A DNA stretch of 64,000 bases from NCBI GenBank assembly GCA_003574895.1, contig PJFB01000003.1, positions 186,001 to 250,000 on the forward strand, read 5' to 3'. Source of the DNA: Geobacter sp. (lineage in GTDB: Bacteria; Desulfobacterota; Desulfuromonadia; Geobacterales; Pseudopelobacteraceae). The notes under the pieces are model-generated. The model made no database searches, was not told where the DNA came from, and worked only from the letters and a program-made list of their open reading frames with translations. Of the stretch, positions 42,856 to 52,747 are shown piece after piece. Both the position numbers and the translations under genes were made by a program. Within the stretch, counting starts at the first letter, position 1, and each line of letters begins with the position of its first letter.

Positions 42856-42907
42856 GTATCTCGTGCGGCGTGTTTTTTAATCCCGCACAGCACGCCGCAC
42901 GAGATAC
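42856..42907. repeat. Perfect 17-bp inverted repeat after the DAHP synthase gene
   Basis: GTATCTCGTGCGGCGTG (42856-42872) is the exact reverse complement of 42891-42907; the 18-base loop contains TTTTTT. It begins one base after the DAHP synthase stop and ends 17 bp before the convergent sppA stop. There is no T run after either arm. It probably protects 3' ends of the two convergent mRNAs or ends transcription in a non-standard way. Confidence 0.85.
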
Positions 42908-42924
42908 ACAGCACGAATCAGTCA

Positions 42925-43806
42925 CTACTCATACACCATCTGCATCCCGCCACCTGCCTTGCCCAAAGCACCACTGACCGTCCCCTCCACGCCATCAGTC
43001 AGGACATCCCAGTAATTGATTTTTTTCTTGGGAGGCAGGATGATTTCTGGTTCACCCTTGATACCAGCCAGCCTGCCTGCTTCTTCAAGAGCATCCTGCA
43101 ATGTGCCAAGCCTGTCCACCAGCTTCAGAGCCTTGGCCTGCTCTCCGGACAGAATACGCCCGTCGGCAATCTTGCGCACCTCGTTGACCGGCAATTTTCT
43201 CCCACTCGCAACTGCCTGGACGAATTGTTCGTGGGTATTGTCAATCACTGACTGCAACATCGCCCGATCCTCGGCGGAAAACTTGCGAAACGGCGATCCG
43301 GAATCCTTGAATTTCCCGGTTTTGAGTGTATAGGATTTGATGCCGATTTTGTCCATCAGCGATTCGATATTGGAGAGCTTGAGAATTACGCCGATGCTGG
43401 CGGTTAGGGTTCCCGGATTGGCATAGATCAGCGTGGCCGGGGCGGAAATGTAATAGCCGCCAGAGGCAGCCAGGCTGCCCATCGAAACGATGATCTTTTT
43501 CCTGGATGCAAACTTTTTCACTTCTTCGTAAATTTCCTGGGATGGCGCCACCACGCCGCCCGGCGAGTCTACCCGCAGCACAACGGCTTTGATTGCGTCT
43601 CTCTTGAGGAAATATCGCAGTTGCCGGACAGTTTCGCGCGAATCGAGGATCATTCCCTTGACCTCAACCAGCCCGACACCCTCAGCATTCACCAGCCTGG
43701 AGTCGGCATCCCCCATAAGTGTCTTGGCAATCAGAACAGATATGGCAAACAGGGCAAACATAAACAGGGTAAAGCCGGCAATGATCAACATGACTTTTTT
43801 TGACAT
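42925..43806 (-). CDS. sppA: Signal peptide peptidase SppA
   Basis: A 293-residue membrane-anchored S49 peptidase (short form): TM about 5-27, LRVDSPGGVVAPSQEIYEEVKKF (catalytic Lys region), SMGSLAASGGYYISAPA (catalytic Ser) and TASIGVI. The start at 43806 (MSKKVMLII) has a purine-rich GGGCGGG upstream; longer starts at 43842 or 44001 lack one or run through yfcE. It degrades cleaved signal peptides in the inner membrane. Confidence 0.92.
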   Translation of the reverse strand: MSKKVMLIIAGFTLFMFALFAISVLIAKTLMGDADSRLVNAEGVGLVEVKGMILDSRETVRQLRYFLKRDAIKAVVLRVDSPGGVVAPSQEIYEEVKKFASRKKIIVSMGSLAASGGYYISAPATLIYANPGTLTASIGVILKLSNIESLMDKIGIKSYTLKTGKFKDSGSPFRKFSAEDRAMLQSVIDNTHEQFVQAVASGRKLPVNEVRKIADGRILSGEQAKALKLVDRLGTLQDALEEAGRLAGIKGEPEIILPPKKKINYWDVLTDGVEGTVSGALGKAGGGMQMVYE

Positions 43807-43871
43807 ACCAATACCCGCCCTACTGTTATTTTTGGTTTTCATCCACGATGGCACTCTGCTAAAGTAATGAC

Positions 43872-44342
43872 ATGAAAATGCTGGTGATCTCGGATACTCA
43901 CGGAAACTATCCTCTAGCCATGAGGGCCTGTGACTTGGCTGAGCCGATAGATGCCGTAATCCACCTGGGCGATGGCATTGCCGACGCCGAAATGCTCGCA
44001 CAGGTCATGGACATCCCGGTCATTCGGGTGGCAGGAAACTGCGATCTGGGCTCCAATGCACCGCGCGAAATGATCTGTGAATGGCAAGGTAAGCGCCTGC
44101 TGTTGACGCATGGGGATCGATATGGTGTCAAAAACGGGTTGGCGCGACTTGAGCAGTTGGGCATCAAGAGCAAGGCCGATGCGGTTTTATTCGGGCATAC
44201 CCACCAGGCAACGGTCACTAACCTGTCAGGCATGTTGTTCGTCAACCCCGGCACGCTGATGAGTTCAGCCGGTTACACAACCTTCTCAATCCTGGAAATC
44301 ACCGCCAACGATATAAGTGCCAGCCTGCACAGCATAGACTGA
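43872..44342 (+). CDS. YfcE/MJ0936-type metallophosphoesterase
   Basis: A 156-residue two-metal phosphodiesterase with MLVISDTHGN, VIHLGDGIADAE, VAGNCD, LLTHGDRYGV and LFGHTHQA. Complete for the family. The in vivo substrate is unknown; family members act on small phosphodiesters in vitro. It is divergent from sppA and convergent with pssA. Confidence 0.92.
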   Translation: MKMLVISDTHGNYPLAMRACDLAEPIDAVIHLGDGIADAEMLAQVMDIPVIRVAGNCDLGSNAPREMICEWQGKRLLLTHGDRYGVKNGLARLEQLGIKSKADAVLFGHTHQATVTNLSGMLFVNPGTLMSSAGYTTFSILEITANDISASLHSID

Positions 44343-44365
44343 TGCCTGGGTGCACTTCACACACC

Positions 44366-45169
44366 TCATGAATCACTCTCCCGATGTGCTGTCTCCCTTC
44401 CCTTGTGAACCGCTTTTTCCAACCTGCGGCGACGCGGCCATGTTATGACAAAGGCAGCCGGTCCTGAAAGCACATAGGCCAGCATAATGCTGAAGACCAT
44501 GACTACCGGAGCGGCGGCAACTACTATCAACAGCACTATGGCCAGCACCAGGAAACCAAAGGGCTGCCTTTTGATCAACTCGGGATCTTTGAAGGAATAA
44601 TAGCGGAAGCTGGAAACCATCAGAAATGCCAGCAGATAGATAAGCATGATGATGGCCAAGCGCTTGAAGGAGCTGGGCCATTCGAAATGGTAAAACAGCA
44701 GCACTGTTGAAGCCACCATGCTGGCCGCCGCCGGAATCGGCAACCCCACGAAGCGCTTGCTCTCCACGGTGTTGACCTGCACATTGAAGCGTGCCAGACG
44801 AAGTGCGCCACAGGCCACGAACAGGAACGCCGCAAGCCAACCGACCCGGCCGAAGGGCTTGAGCGCCCAGGCATAGACCATCAGCGCGGGAGTTACCCCA
44901 AAAGCGACCAGATCTGCCAGGGAATCATATTCAACGCCGAACTTGCTGGTGGTTCCGGTCATTCGTGCAACCTTACCGTCCAGACCGTCGAATACTGCCG
45001 AAGCGAAAATCCAAAGGGCAGCAGTACTGAAATTCCCGTTCAGGCTGGCCACCATGCTGTAAAACCCGGCAAAAAGACTGCCAGTGGTAAACAGATTCGG
45101 CAGGATGTAAATCCCCCGTTTGATGCTCTCAGCCTTCTCCACCCTGCCATCTTGCAGTTCTGGGTTCAT
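44366..45169 (-). CDS. pssA: CDP-diacylglycerol-serine O-phosphatidyltransferase
   Basis: A 267-residue polytopic CDP-alcohol phosphotransferase that makes phosphatidylserine. The catalytic motif is DGLDGKVARMTGTTSKFGVEYDSLAD (DG..AR..G...D...D pattern). Start chosen at ATG 45169 (MNPELQDG), 16 bp after the psd stop. The psd-pssA pairing is a usual phosphatidylethanolamine route. Confidence 0.93.
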   Translation of the reverse strand: MNPELQDGRVEKAESIKRGIYILPNLFTTGSLFAGFYSMVASLNGNFSTAALWIFASAVFDGLDGKVARMTGTTSKFGVEYDSLADLVAFGVTPALMVYAWALKPFGRVGWLAAFLFVACGALRLARFNVQVNTVESKRFVGLPIPAAASMVASTVLLFYHFEWPSSFKRLAIIMLIYLLAFLMVSSFRYYSFKDPELIKRQPFGFLVLAIVLLIVVAAAPVVMVFSIMLAYVLSGPAAFVITWPRRRRLEKAVHKGRETAHRESDS

Positions 45170-45185
45170 GTGATAGATCCCCCAC

Positions 45186-45845
45186 TCACCCGAGTAGTCC
45201 CAACACCGTCTCACCTGCCACGGTGGTATCTCCCACCTTGACTAACGGCTCCATGGCAACCGGCAGGTACACATCCAGCCGCGATCCAAAGCGAATCAAA
45301 CCGTAACGTTCGCCACGCACCAGCAATTCGCCGACAACAGGATAAGTGACGATCCGGCGAGCAATCAGCCCGGCGATCTGGACGACCGCCAGCCGCGCAC
45401 CCTTATCCGTTTCCAGAATGATGCCGCACCGCTCATTCTCGAATGATGCCTTGCCATGCCGGGCATCATAGAACTTGCCGCGATGGTAAAACTTGTCTAT
45501 CACCTTACCGCTGACCGGAGCACGATTGACATGCACGTTAAAAACCGACATGAAAATGCTTATTTTGAGCGCCTCGGTACCCAAAGGTGTCTCCGGCACG
45601 CGGTCCACAACAACGACCAGGCCGTCGGCCGGCGCAACCACTGTCCGTTTGTCGGTCGGCGGCAACCGTTCCGGGTTACGGAAGAAATAGAGAATAAACA
45701 GGGTCAGCAGAAATGCGCCTGCAGCTGGAAGCGCGAGAATAAGTGAGCAGAGTTTCCAGGCGGCAAATGCCAAGAGGAGCGTCAACCCGGATGAATATAA
45801 GATGAATGGATAACCTTCTCTGGCAAAAAATCCGTTATTGTTCAT
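45186..45845 (-). CDS. psd: Phosphatidylserine decarboxylase proenzyme (short form)
   Basis: A 219-residue pyruvoyl enzyme of the small Psd class, with two N-terminal TM segments, NVHVNRAPVSG, and the self-cleavage site Gly-Ser in IRFGSRLDVYLP near the C-terminus, where Ser becomes the pyruvoyl group. GGCAGG lies just before the ATG at 45845. It converts phosphatidylserine to phosphatidylethanolamine. Confidence 0.94.
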   Translation of the reverse strand: MNNNGFFAREGYPFILYSSGLTLLLAFAAWKLCSLILALPAAGAFLLTLFILYFFRNPERLPPTDKRTVVAPADGLVVVVDRVPETPLGTEALKISIFMSVFNVHVNRAPVSGKVIDKFYHRGKFYDARHGKASFENERCGIILETDKGARLAVVQIAGLIARRIVTYPVVGELLVRGERYGLIRFGSRLDVYLPVAMEPLVKVGDTTVAGETVLGLLG

Positions 45846-45864
45846 ATACCTGCCTGAAAGCGCA

Positions 45865-45895
45865 GACACCCCTCTCCGGGCGGGAGAGGGGTGTC
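45865..45895. repeat. GC-rich hairpin between ilvC and psd
   Basis: GACACCCCTCTCC (45865-45877) pairs perfectly with 45883-45895 around a five-base loop. It lies 18 bp after the ilvC stop on the minus strand, without a T run. It resembles the hairpin at 33318-33340 in composition and position. Confidence 0.75.
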
Positions 45896-45913
45896 GGGGG
45901 TCGCGTCGTGGGT

Positions 45914-47018
<1,105 letters not shown>

Positions 47019-47066
47019 TTCAAATAGCTGGCCAATTATTTCCAGTTCCAAATCAAAGATTAAATC

Positions 47067-47103
47067 AAAAAAACGCCGGCCAGACATTGCATGGACGGCG
47101 TTT
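47067..47103 (-). terminator. Intrinsic terminator after ilvN
   Basis: AAACGCCG (47071-47078) pairs with CGGCGTTT (47096-47103). On the minus strand the stem runs into a T7 run (47067-47073). It lies 25 bp after the ilvN stop and separates ilvBN from ilvC. Confidence 0.82.
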
Positions 47104-47127
47104 CGTTCTTGCATTGCCCTGATTAAT

Positions 47128-47619
47128 TTATCCTGTCCACCCCTTGGCGCCACGGCCAATGGCTACGGAGCCGGTCCGCACCAGCTCCTTTAGCCCCAGT
47201 GGCCTCAGGAGCTCCAAAATGGCATCGATCTTCAGGGGATTGCCTGTGGCCTCGATGGTGTATGACTTTGGAGTTACGTCAATGATCTTGGCCCGGAAGA
47301 TGTCAACGATTCGCAATACCTCAGCGCGGCTTTCATCCTCTGCGCTGACCTTGATCAGCGCCAACTCTCGCTCTATGGCGCTGCCATCTGTGAAATCGAT
47401 CACCTTGATGATATCGATCAGCTTGTTGAGCTGTTTGGTTATCTGTTCAAGGATGTTGTCGTCACCACGGGTGACGATGGTCATGCGTGAGAGTCCCTCT
47501 TCGTTGGTAGGGGCCACGGAGAGGGAGTCGATGTTAAAGCCGCGGCCGGAAAAGAGCGATGCCACGCGAGCCAGAACACCGAATTCGTTTTCAACCAGAA
47601 CTGAAATTGTATGCTGCAT
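47128..47619 (-). CDS. ilvN: Acetolactate synthase small (regulatory) subunit
   Basis: A 163-residue ACT-domain protein: HTISVLVENEFGVLARVASLFSGRGFNIDSLSVAPT at the N-terminus and a second ACT-like C-terminal half. It activates the catalytic subunit and confers valine feedback. The start at 47619 follows GGAGGT at seven bases. It is 30 bp after ilvB. The symbol ilvH would be equally suitable. Confidence 0.94.
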   Translation of the reverse strand: MQHTISVLVENEFGVLARVASLFSGRGFNIDSLSVAPTNEEGLSRMTIVTRGDDNILEQITKQLNKLIDIIKVIDFTDGSAIERELALIKVSAEDESRAEVLRIVDIFRAKIIDVTPKSYTIEATGNPLKIDAILELLRPLGLKELVRTGSVAIGRGAKGWTG

Positions 47620-47649
47620 GGGAAATACCTCCAAAAATTCTATAAAACC

Positions 47650-49350
47650 TTACGCATTCAACACCATTTCATTCAGCGACGCCCCAGCCGGCACCATAGG
47701 AAGTACCTTCTCCTCGCGGGCGATCTTGAATTCCATGATGACAGGTCCCGGCTCCTTGAAGCCCTGCATGATGACCTTTTCCACCTCGGACGGCTTGGAG
47801 GTGCTGAACCCCTTGGCCCCATAGGCCTCGGCAAGCTTGATGAAGTCAATGGGCATTTCCATGCAGGTCTGGGAATAGCGCTTATCGAAGAACAACTCCT
47901 GCCATTGCCGAACCATGCCGAGGAAGTTGTTGTTGAGGATTACTATCTTGACCGGCAACCGGTTTTGCACCAGGGTTGCCATCTCCTGGATATTCATCTG
48001 CACCCCGCCGTCACCGCAGATCGTGATCACCTGCCGCTGGGGAAAAGCAACCTGGGCGCCCAAGGCAGCCGGCAGGCCGTACCCCATGGTACCAAGACCT
48101 CCTGACGAGAGCAGGGTACGGGGCTTGTTGAATTCAAAGAACTGGGCCGTCCACATCTGATGTTGGCCCACATCGGTGGCAATGATGGCGTCATCATCGG
48201 AGAGTTCACGCAGCTTCTGGATGACAAACTGCGGCTTGATGACCGTAGAGCTCTGCTTGTAGCTGATCGGGTGCTTGGACTTCCAGCCGGCAATGTCTTC
48301 ATGCCAACCAACCAGAGCGTCCTTGAATTCGGCTACCTTCTCCTTGTTCTTGTCCGCCTGTTTGATCATCTTGGTCAGCACGTCCTTGACATCGCCCACG
48401 ATGGGCAGGTCAACCCGGACATTCTTCTTGATGGAGGTCGGATCGACATCAATATGGATGATCTTGGCATGGGGCGCAAAAGTGGCGATCTTGCCGGTGA
48501 CCCGGTCATCGAAACGCGCACCCACCGCGATGATCATGTCACTGTGGGTCATGGCCATGTTGGCGCAATAGGCGCCATGCATGCCGAGCATACCCAGCGA
48601 CAGCGAATCGTTCTCCGGGAAAGAGCCCAGCCCCATGAGGGTGGTGGTTACCGGTATCGACAGTTTGCGGGCCAGGCTGGTCAACCCTTCGGCGGCATTA
48701 CCCAGCACAACACCGCCCCCCACGTAGATCACCGGCTTGCGCGAGGTCAACAACAGATCTACCGCCTTTTCCACCTGCTTGGGATGTCCGATCAGATTGG
48801 GCTTATAACCGCGGATCTCAATGGTTTCCGGATAGATGAACTCGGTCTGGGCAATCTGCACGTCCTTGGGCAGATCCACCAGGACCGGGCCGGGCCGGCC
48901 GCTGCGGGCAATGTAAAAGGCCTTCTTCATGATGGTGGCAAGGTCCTTGACATCCCTGACCAGGAAATTGTGCTTGGTGCAGGAACGGGTGATGCCGATG
49001 ATATCCGCCTCCTGGAAGGCATCGTTGCCGATCAGCGCCGTGGGGACCTGGCCGGTGACAATCACGAGCGGAATGGAATCCATGTAGGCCGTGGCAATCC
49101 CTGTGACCGTATTGGTGGCCCCTGGGCCGGAGGTGGCAAAGGCCACCCCAACCTTGCCGGTGGCACGGGCATAACCATCGGCGGCATGCACGCCGGCCTG
49201 TTCGTGGCGAGGCAGTATGTGGCGGATCTCCTTGAAGTTGTATAGTTCATCGTAGATGTTGATCACCGTGCCGCCAGGATATCCGAAGACCGTATCAACA
49301 CCTTCTTTTTTCAGGCATTCCAGCATTATTCGTGCGCCGTTCATTTTCAT
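47650..49350 (-). CDS. ilvB: Acetolactate synthase large (catalytic) subunit
   Basis: A 566-residue thiamine diphosphate enzyme. [46 protein letters not shown] (catalytic Glu in HEQ), a FAD/linker region, and the ThDP motif [30 protein letters not shown]. Full length. GAGGT precedes the ATG at 49350. The upstream 125 bp holds a small hairpin ATGGGC/GCCCAT (49422-49427/49435-49440) but no evident leader peptide. Confidence 0.95.
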   Translation of the reverse strand: MKMNGARIMLECLKKEGVDTVFGYPGGTVINIYDELYNFKEIRHILPRHEQAGVHAADGYARATGKVGVAFATSGPGATNTVTGIATAYMDSIPLVIVTGQVPTALIGNDAFQEADIIGITRSCTKHNFLVRDVKDLATIMKKAFYIARSGRPGPVLVDLPKDVQIAQTEFIYPETIEIRGYKPNLIGHPKQVEKAVDLLLTSRKPVIYVGGGVVLGNAAEGLTSLARKLSIPVTTTLMGLGSFPENDSLSLGMLGMHGAYCANMAMTHSDMIIAVGARFDDRVTGKIATFAPHAKIIHIDVDPTSIKKNVRVDLPIVGDVKDVLTKMIKQADKNKEKVAEFKDALVGWHEDIAGWKSKHPISYKQSSTVIKPQFVIQKLRELSDDDAIIATDVGQHQMWTAQFFEFNKPRTLLSSGGLGTMGYGLPAALGAQVAFPQRQVITICGDGGVQMNIQEMATLVQNRLPVKIVILNNNFLGMVRQWQELFFDKRYSQTCMEMPIDFIKLAEAYGAKGFSTSKPSEVEKVIMQGFKEPGPVIMEFKIAREEKVLPMVPAGASLNEMVLNA

Positions 49351-49475
49351 ATAATTACCTCAATAGATTTACTAAGATTGATTCCCTTTCCCTTGACGGG
49401 AGATGGCTACGGATGGAAACAATGGGCAATTCACGCCCATCCAAGCCTCACACGCCTGAGCAGGAAAGAGATGTT

Positions 49476-49892
49476 CTAGAAATTATTCGGGTTGCCGGTC
49501 ACCACATTGACCACGGTCCATTTAAGGTCGCCGTTAATATCGACCAGCTTTTTCTGTTGGGCCGTATTGTCGAAATAAACCTTATAGCAGCCACTGGGGG
49601 CATAACTGGAATTCCAGTTGGATACGCACAATCGGCCGTCATCGGCGATATTCCAGTTGCCCTTGTTGACGCCGCCATAAGTCCCCTTGCCGACCACCGT
49701 GCCATTGGCATCCCAGTAGAAGGTCTCGCCAGTTGCGGATGTAACCGTGTTCCCCTGAAAAACCTCCCGCACCTCTTTGGAAGAGAGCAGCAAGGCATTG
49801 GCACCCTGCAGGTTCTGTTCTACTGTGGCAGCACAACCGGCTACAGTCAGTGCCAGGCAAGCGACGGCAAACAGGGTAAGCAGTCGTTTCAT
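49476..49892 (-). CDS. Small lipoprotein, DUF995-like
   Basis: A 138-residue lipoprotein (lipobox TVAGC, Cys20) with TSATGETFYWDANGTVVGKGTYGGVNKGNWNIADDGRLCVSNW, the pattern of DUF995 proteins. A perfect AGGAGG lies before the ATG. It sits between ilvD and ilvB on the same strand, 69 bp after ilvD. No link to amino acid synthesis is evident. Confidence 0.82.
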   Translation of the reverse strand: MKRLLTLFAVACLALTVAGCAATVEQNLQGANALLLSSKEVREVFQGNTVTSATGETFYWDANGTVVGKGTYGGVNKGNWNIADDGRLCVSNWNSSYAPSGCYKVYFDNTAQQKKLVDINGDLKWTVVNVVTGNPNNF

Positions 49893-49961
49893 GGCAGGTT
49901 CCTCCTTTAGGTGTGGTGTGATTTGTAGGAATACCCACAGGGGCCGGTCCTACAATTTCGA

Positions 49962-51623
49962 TTATTCTGCTGTCGTAACCGCTCCGGTGTGGGCCGAGGT
50001 CACTACTTTGGCGTATCTCGCCAGCCAGCCGGTCTTGATCTTGGGGGGCGGCGCCTGCCATTTGGCCCGTCGGGCCGCCAGGGTAGCCTCATCGACCAGC
50101 AATTCAAGTTTGCGGGCCGGGATATCCAACCGTATCCTGTCACCATCCTCCACCAGTGCAATGGGGCCACCTTCGGCCGCCTCGGGAGAGATGTGGCCGA
50201 TACATGGTCCCCGGGTACCGCCCGAAAAACGGCCGTCGGTGATCAAGGCTACAGAATCTCCCAGTCCCATCCCCATTATGGCCGCCGTGGGAGCCAGCAT
50301 CTCGCGCATGCCAGGGCCTCCCTTGGGACCTTCGTAACGAATGACCACAACATCGCCGGAGACGATCCTACCCTCCATAATAGCTGCCATGGCCAGTTCT
50401 TCGGCATTGAAACAACGGGCCGTGCCCTCGAACTGCATCATGGCGGCCGACACGCCCGACTGCTTGACCACCGCACCCTTGGGGGCCAGATTGCCGGACA
50501 GGATGGCAATGCCACCTTCCTTTTTGATCGAATTGGTAAGTGGGTGAATCACGTCCTCATCCACATTTTCGACACTTCCGGCCAACTGCAGTGACGTCAG
50601 GCCGAAAACTGTCGGCGTATCCTTGATCTTGTCGCCCAACTGCTTCATCACGCCGCTGACACCGCCGGCAATGTCCAGGTCTTCCATGAAGTGCTCGCCG
50701 GCAGGGTTCATCGATGCCAACTGGGGGGTGTCCTTGGACAGGATATCAAAGGTTTCCAGAGGCAGGTCAACCCCGGCCTCCCGGGCAATCGCCAGCAGGT
50801 GCAGGACGGTATTGGACGAGCCGCCCAGGGCAAGATCTACCCGGATGGCGTTCTCGAACGCGTCACGGGTCAGGATGGAGCGGGGGGTGACGTTATTGTT
50901 CACCAGCTCGACGATCTTTTCCCCGGAGGCAAAGGCAATGCGCCTCTTAAGGGCCGAAACCGCCAGGGCCGTACCGCAGCGCGGCAGACTCATACCCAGG
51001 GTCTCGGTCAGAATGGCCATGGTGTTGGCTGTAAACAGCCCCTGGCAGGACCCCATGCCGGGACAGGCGTTATCCTCGCAAACCTTGAGTTCCTTATCGT
51101 CGATCACGCCGGCCTTGTAACGGGCCATGGCCTCGAATGTATCGGACACAAAGGAATATTTTCTTCCGGCCTGACCGCGGCCGCTCATCATGGGACCGGC
51201 AGTGACCACGATGCACGGGATATCGAGACGCGCAGCAGCCATCAGCATGCCGGGGGTGATCTTGTCACAGTTGGTCAGAAGTACCAAACCGTCCAGGCGA
51301 TGGGCCTCGGCCACTGATTCGACCATATCGGCGATCAGCTCCCTGGTGGGTAGCGAGTAGTGCATCCCTTTGTGACCCATGGCAATGCCGTCGCATACCC
51401 CGGGGATGCCAAAGAAAAAAGAGTAGCCGCCACCGGAGTGAACGCCCTTCTCGATGAAACGCTCCAGATCGCGCATGCCGGTATGGCCGGGAATCAGGTC
51501 GGTGAAACTGGTGGCCACGCCAATGAACGGCTTCTCGAATGCCGTGTCAGGAACACCGGTCCCCTTCAAAAGGGCACGATGTGGCGTGCGTTCAAGCCCA
51601 TTTTTGATGGTATCGCTGCGCAT
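49962..51623 (-). CDS. ilvD: Dihydroxy-acid dehydratase
   Basis: A 553-residue Fe-S dehydratase for the third step of valine/isoleucine synthesis. Cluster ligands lie in [12 protein letters not shown] and [37 protein letters not shown] and [29 protein letters not shown] are family signatures. GGAAG precedes the ATG. A promoter is predicted upstream. Confidence 0.96.
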   Translation of the reverse strand: MRSDTIKNGLERTPHRALLKGTGVPDTAFEKPFIGVATSFTDLIPGHTGMRDLERFIEKGVHSGGGYSFFFGIPGVCDGIAMGHKGMHYSLPTRELIADMVESVAEAHRLDGLVLLTNCDKITPGMLMAAARLDIPCIVVTAGPMMSGRGQAGRKYSFVSDTFEAMARYKAGVIDDKELKVCEDNACPGMGSCQGLFTANTMAILTETLGMSLPRCGTALAVSALKRRIAFASGEKIVELVNNNVTPRSILTRDAFENAIRVDLALGGSSNTVLHLLAIAREAGVDLPLETFDILSKDTPQLASMNPAGEHFMEDLDIAGGVSGVMKQLGDKIKDTPTVFGLTSLQLAGSVENVDEDVIHPLTNSIKKEGGIAILSGNLAPKGAVVKQSGVSAAMMQFEGTARCFNAEELAMAAIMEGRIVSGDVVVIRYEGPKGGPGMREMLAPTAAIMGMGLGDSVALITDGRFSGGTRGPCIGHISPEAAEGGPIALVEDGDRIRLDIPARKLELLVDEATLAARRAKWQAPPPKIKTGWLARYAKVVTSAHTGAVTTAE

Positions 51624-51695
51624 GTTTTATCTTCCTTGTCCGCGTATTTGTTTCGTGCCGTCAAACACAGGATTGATGCGGCATAAAGGTCAGAA

Positions 51696-51725
51696 AAGAT
51701 ACTATATATGTCACTTGAGTGTCAA
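51696..51725 (-). promoter_or_regulatory. Predicted promoter of ilvD
   Basis: TTGACA (51720-51725), 18 bp, TATCTT (51696-51701) on the minus strand, about 70 bp before the ilvD ATG. The rest of 51726-51888 shows no gene I can support. Confidence 0.7.
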
Positions 51726-51888
51726 CCGGGAAGGTGATTGCATGGATTCTTCGGAGGCTTTGGGGAAAAACGGACGAAGCATGCCACGGGCGCAACTTGC
51801 GGGATCAGGGTGGGAATCCGGATGGCAGGACCGAAATAAATATTAATCATCAAATCTCATACTGATAAGTGTCACGACTATGGGGTCG

Positions 51889-52569
51889 CTATTGCACCGT
51901 GACAGCGGCTGTACTGAGAGCTCCGGCAAAGGTTGCGCTGATGGTGGCCGTACCTAGCCCAATGGCATGAGCGGCACCAGTGGAACTGCTGACAAAGGCC
52001 ACATTATTATCCGAAGAACTCCAGACAGCCAGGTTTGTCAGGTCTTGGCTGGTTCCGTCCGACAGTTGCCCGGTTGCCGTGAATTGGAACGCATCGGAAG
52101 CGGAAGCGTTGGGGTTATAGACCATGATGGTCGTAGCCGGGGTAATCGTAATGGACACCAGCGCCAATGGCGTGAACGCGGCACCGCCGGAGACATTTCC
52201 CAACGTTGCGGTAATGTTGGTGAAACCGGCAACAAGCGCCGTGGCAACGCCCTTTGATCCTGTGGAATTGCTGATCGTAGCGATAGTGCCGTCCGATGAA
52301 TTCCACGCAACCGAATCGGTTACGTCCATATCGGTGCCATCCAAATAATGGCCGATCGCAGTAAACTGTACTGGTGTTCCGGGGGCAACACTCTTGGCGG
52401 CCGGGGTGACCGCTATTGAGGACAGGGTTTCAGAAGGAGGAAGACCGCTGTTTCCGCTACCGCATCCGGCCAGGAGCGACAAGAGCAGCAGCAGAACAAA
52501 ATAAGCTGGGGACGCTTTGCCGCAAGCCACCAGCCATCCCATAAGACCAGGCAATGGTTTTGATTTCAC
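51889..52569 (-). CDS. Lipoprotein with bacterial Ig-like (BIG_2) repeats
   Basis: A 226-residue protein with lipobox LLAGC (Cys35) and two Ig-like repeats: SSIAVTPAAKSVAPGTPVQFTAIGHYLDGTDMDVTDSVAWNSSDGTIATIS and a second with FQFTATGQLSDGTSQDLTNLAVWSSSDNNVAFVS. The start codon is GTG at 52569 with GGAG nine bases upstream. Likely surface or periplasmic; the partner is unknown. It is divergent from glgP. Confidence 0.85.
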   Translation of the reverse strand: MKSKPLPGLMGWLVACGKASPAYFVLLLLLSLLAGCGSGNSGLPPSETLSSIAVTPAAKSVAPGTPVQFTAIGHYLDGTDMDVTDSVAWNSSDGTIATISNSTGSKGVATALVAGFTNITATLGNVSGGAAFTPLALVSITITPATTIMVYNPNASASDAFQFTATGQLSDGTSQDLTNLAVWSSSDNNVAFVSSSTGAAHAIGLGTATISATFAGALSTAAVTVQ

Positions 52570-52676
52570 GCTATTTTCTCCCTGTGCGGTTTTTAATTCA
52601 AATAGTTTTACCTGTCAACACAAAACCCGGCGGATTGAAATGCAGTTGGATATTTTTTATAGATCAAGGTGTTCTG

Positions 52677-52706
52677 TTGCCAAAACAGGGTGAAATCATA
52701 TATATT
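52677..52706 (+). promoter_or_regulatory. Predicted promoter of glgP
   Basis: TTGCCA (52677-52682) followed by TATATA (52699-52704, 16-bp spacing) or TATATT (52701-52706, 18-bp spacing), about 45 bp before the glgP ATG. Confidence 0.6.
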
Positions 52707-52747
52707 AACCCGCAAAATTTAATTAATCCCCTTTTGAGGATCATGCC

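Noticed and set aside
51739-51843. 34-codon plus-strand frame upstream of ilvD
   Set aside because: It lies over the ilvD promoter region, has no convincing Shine-Dalgarno and no core-peptide features or maturase nearby.
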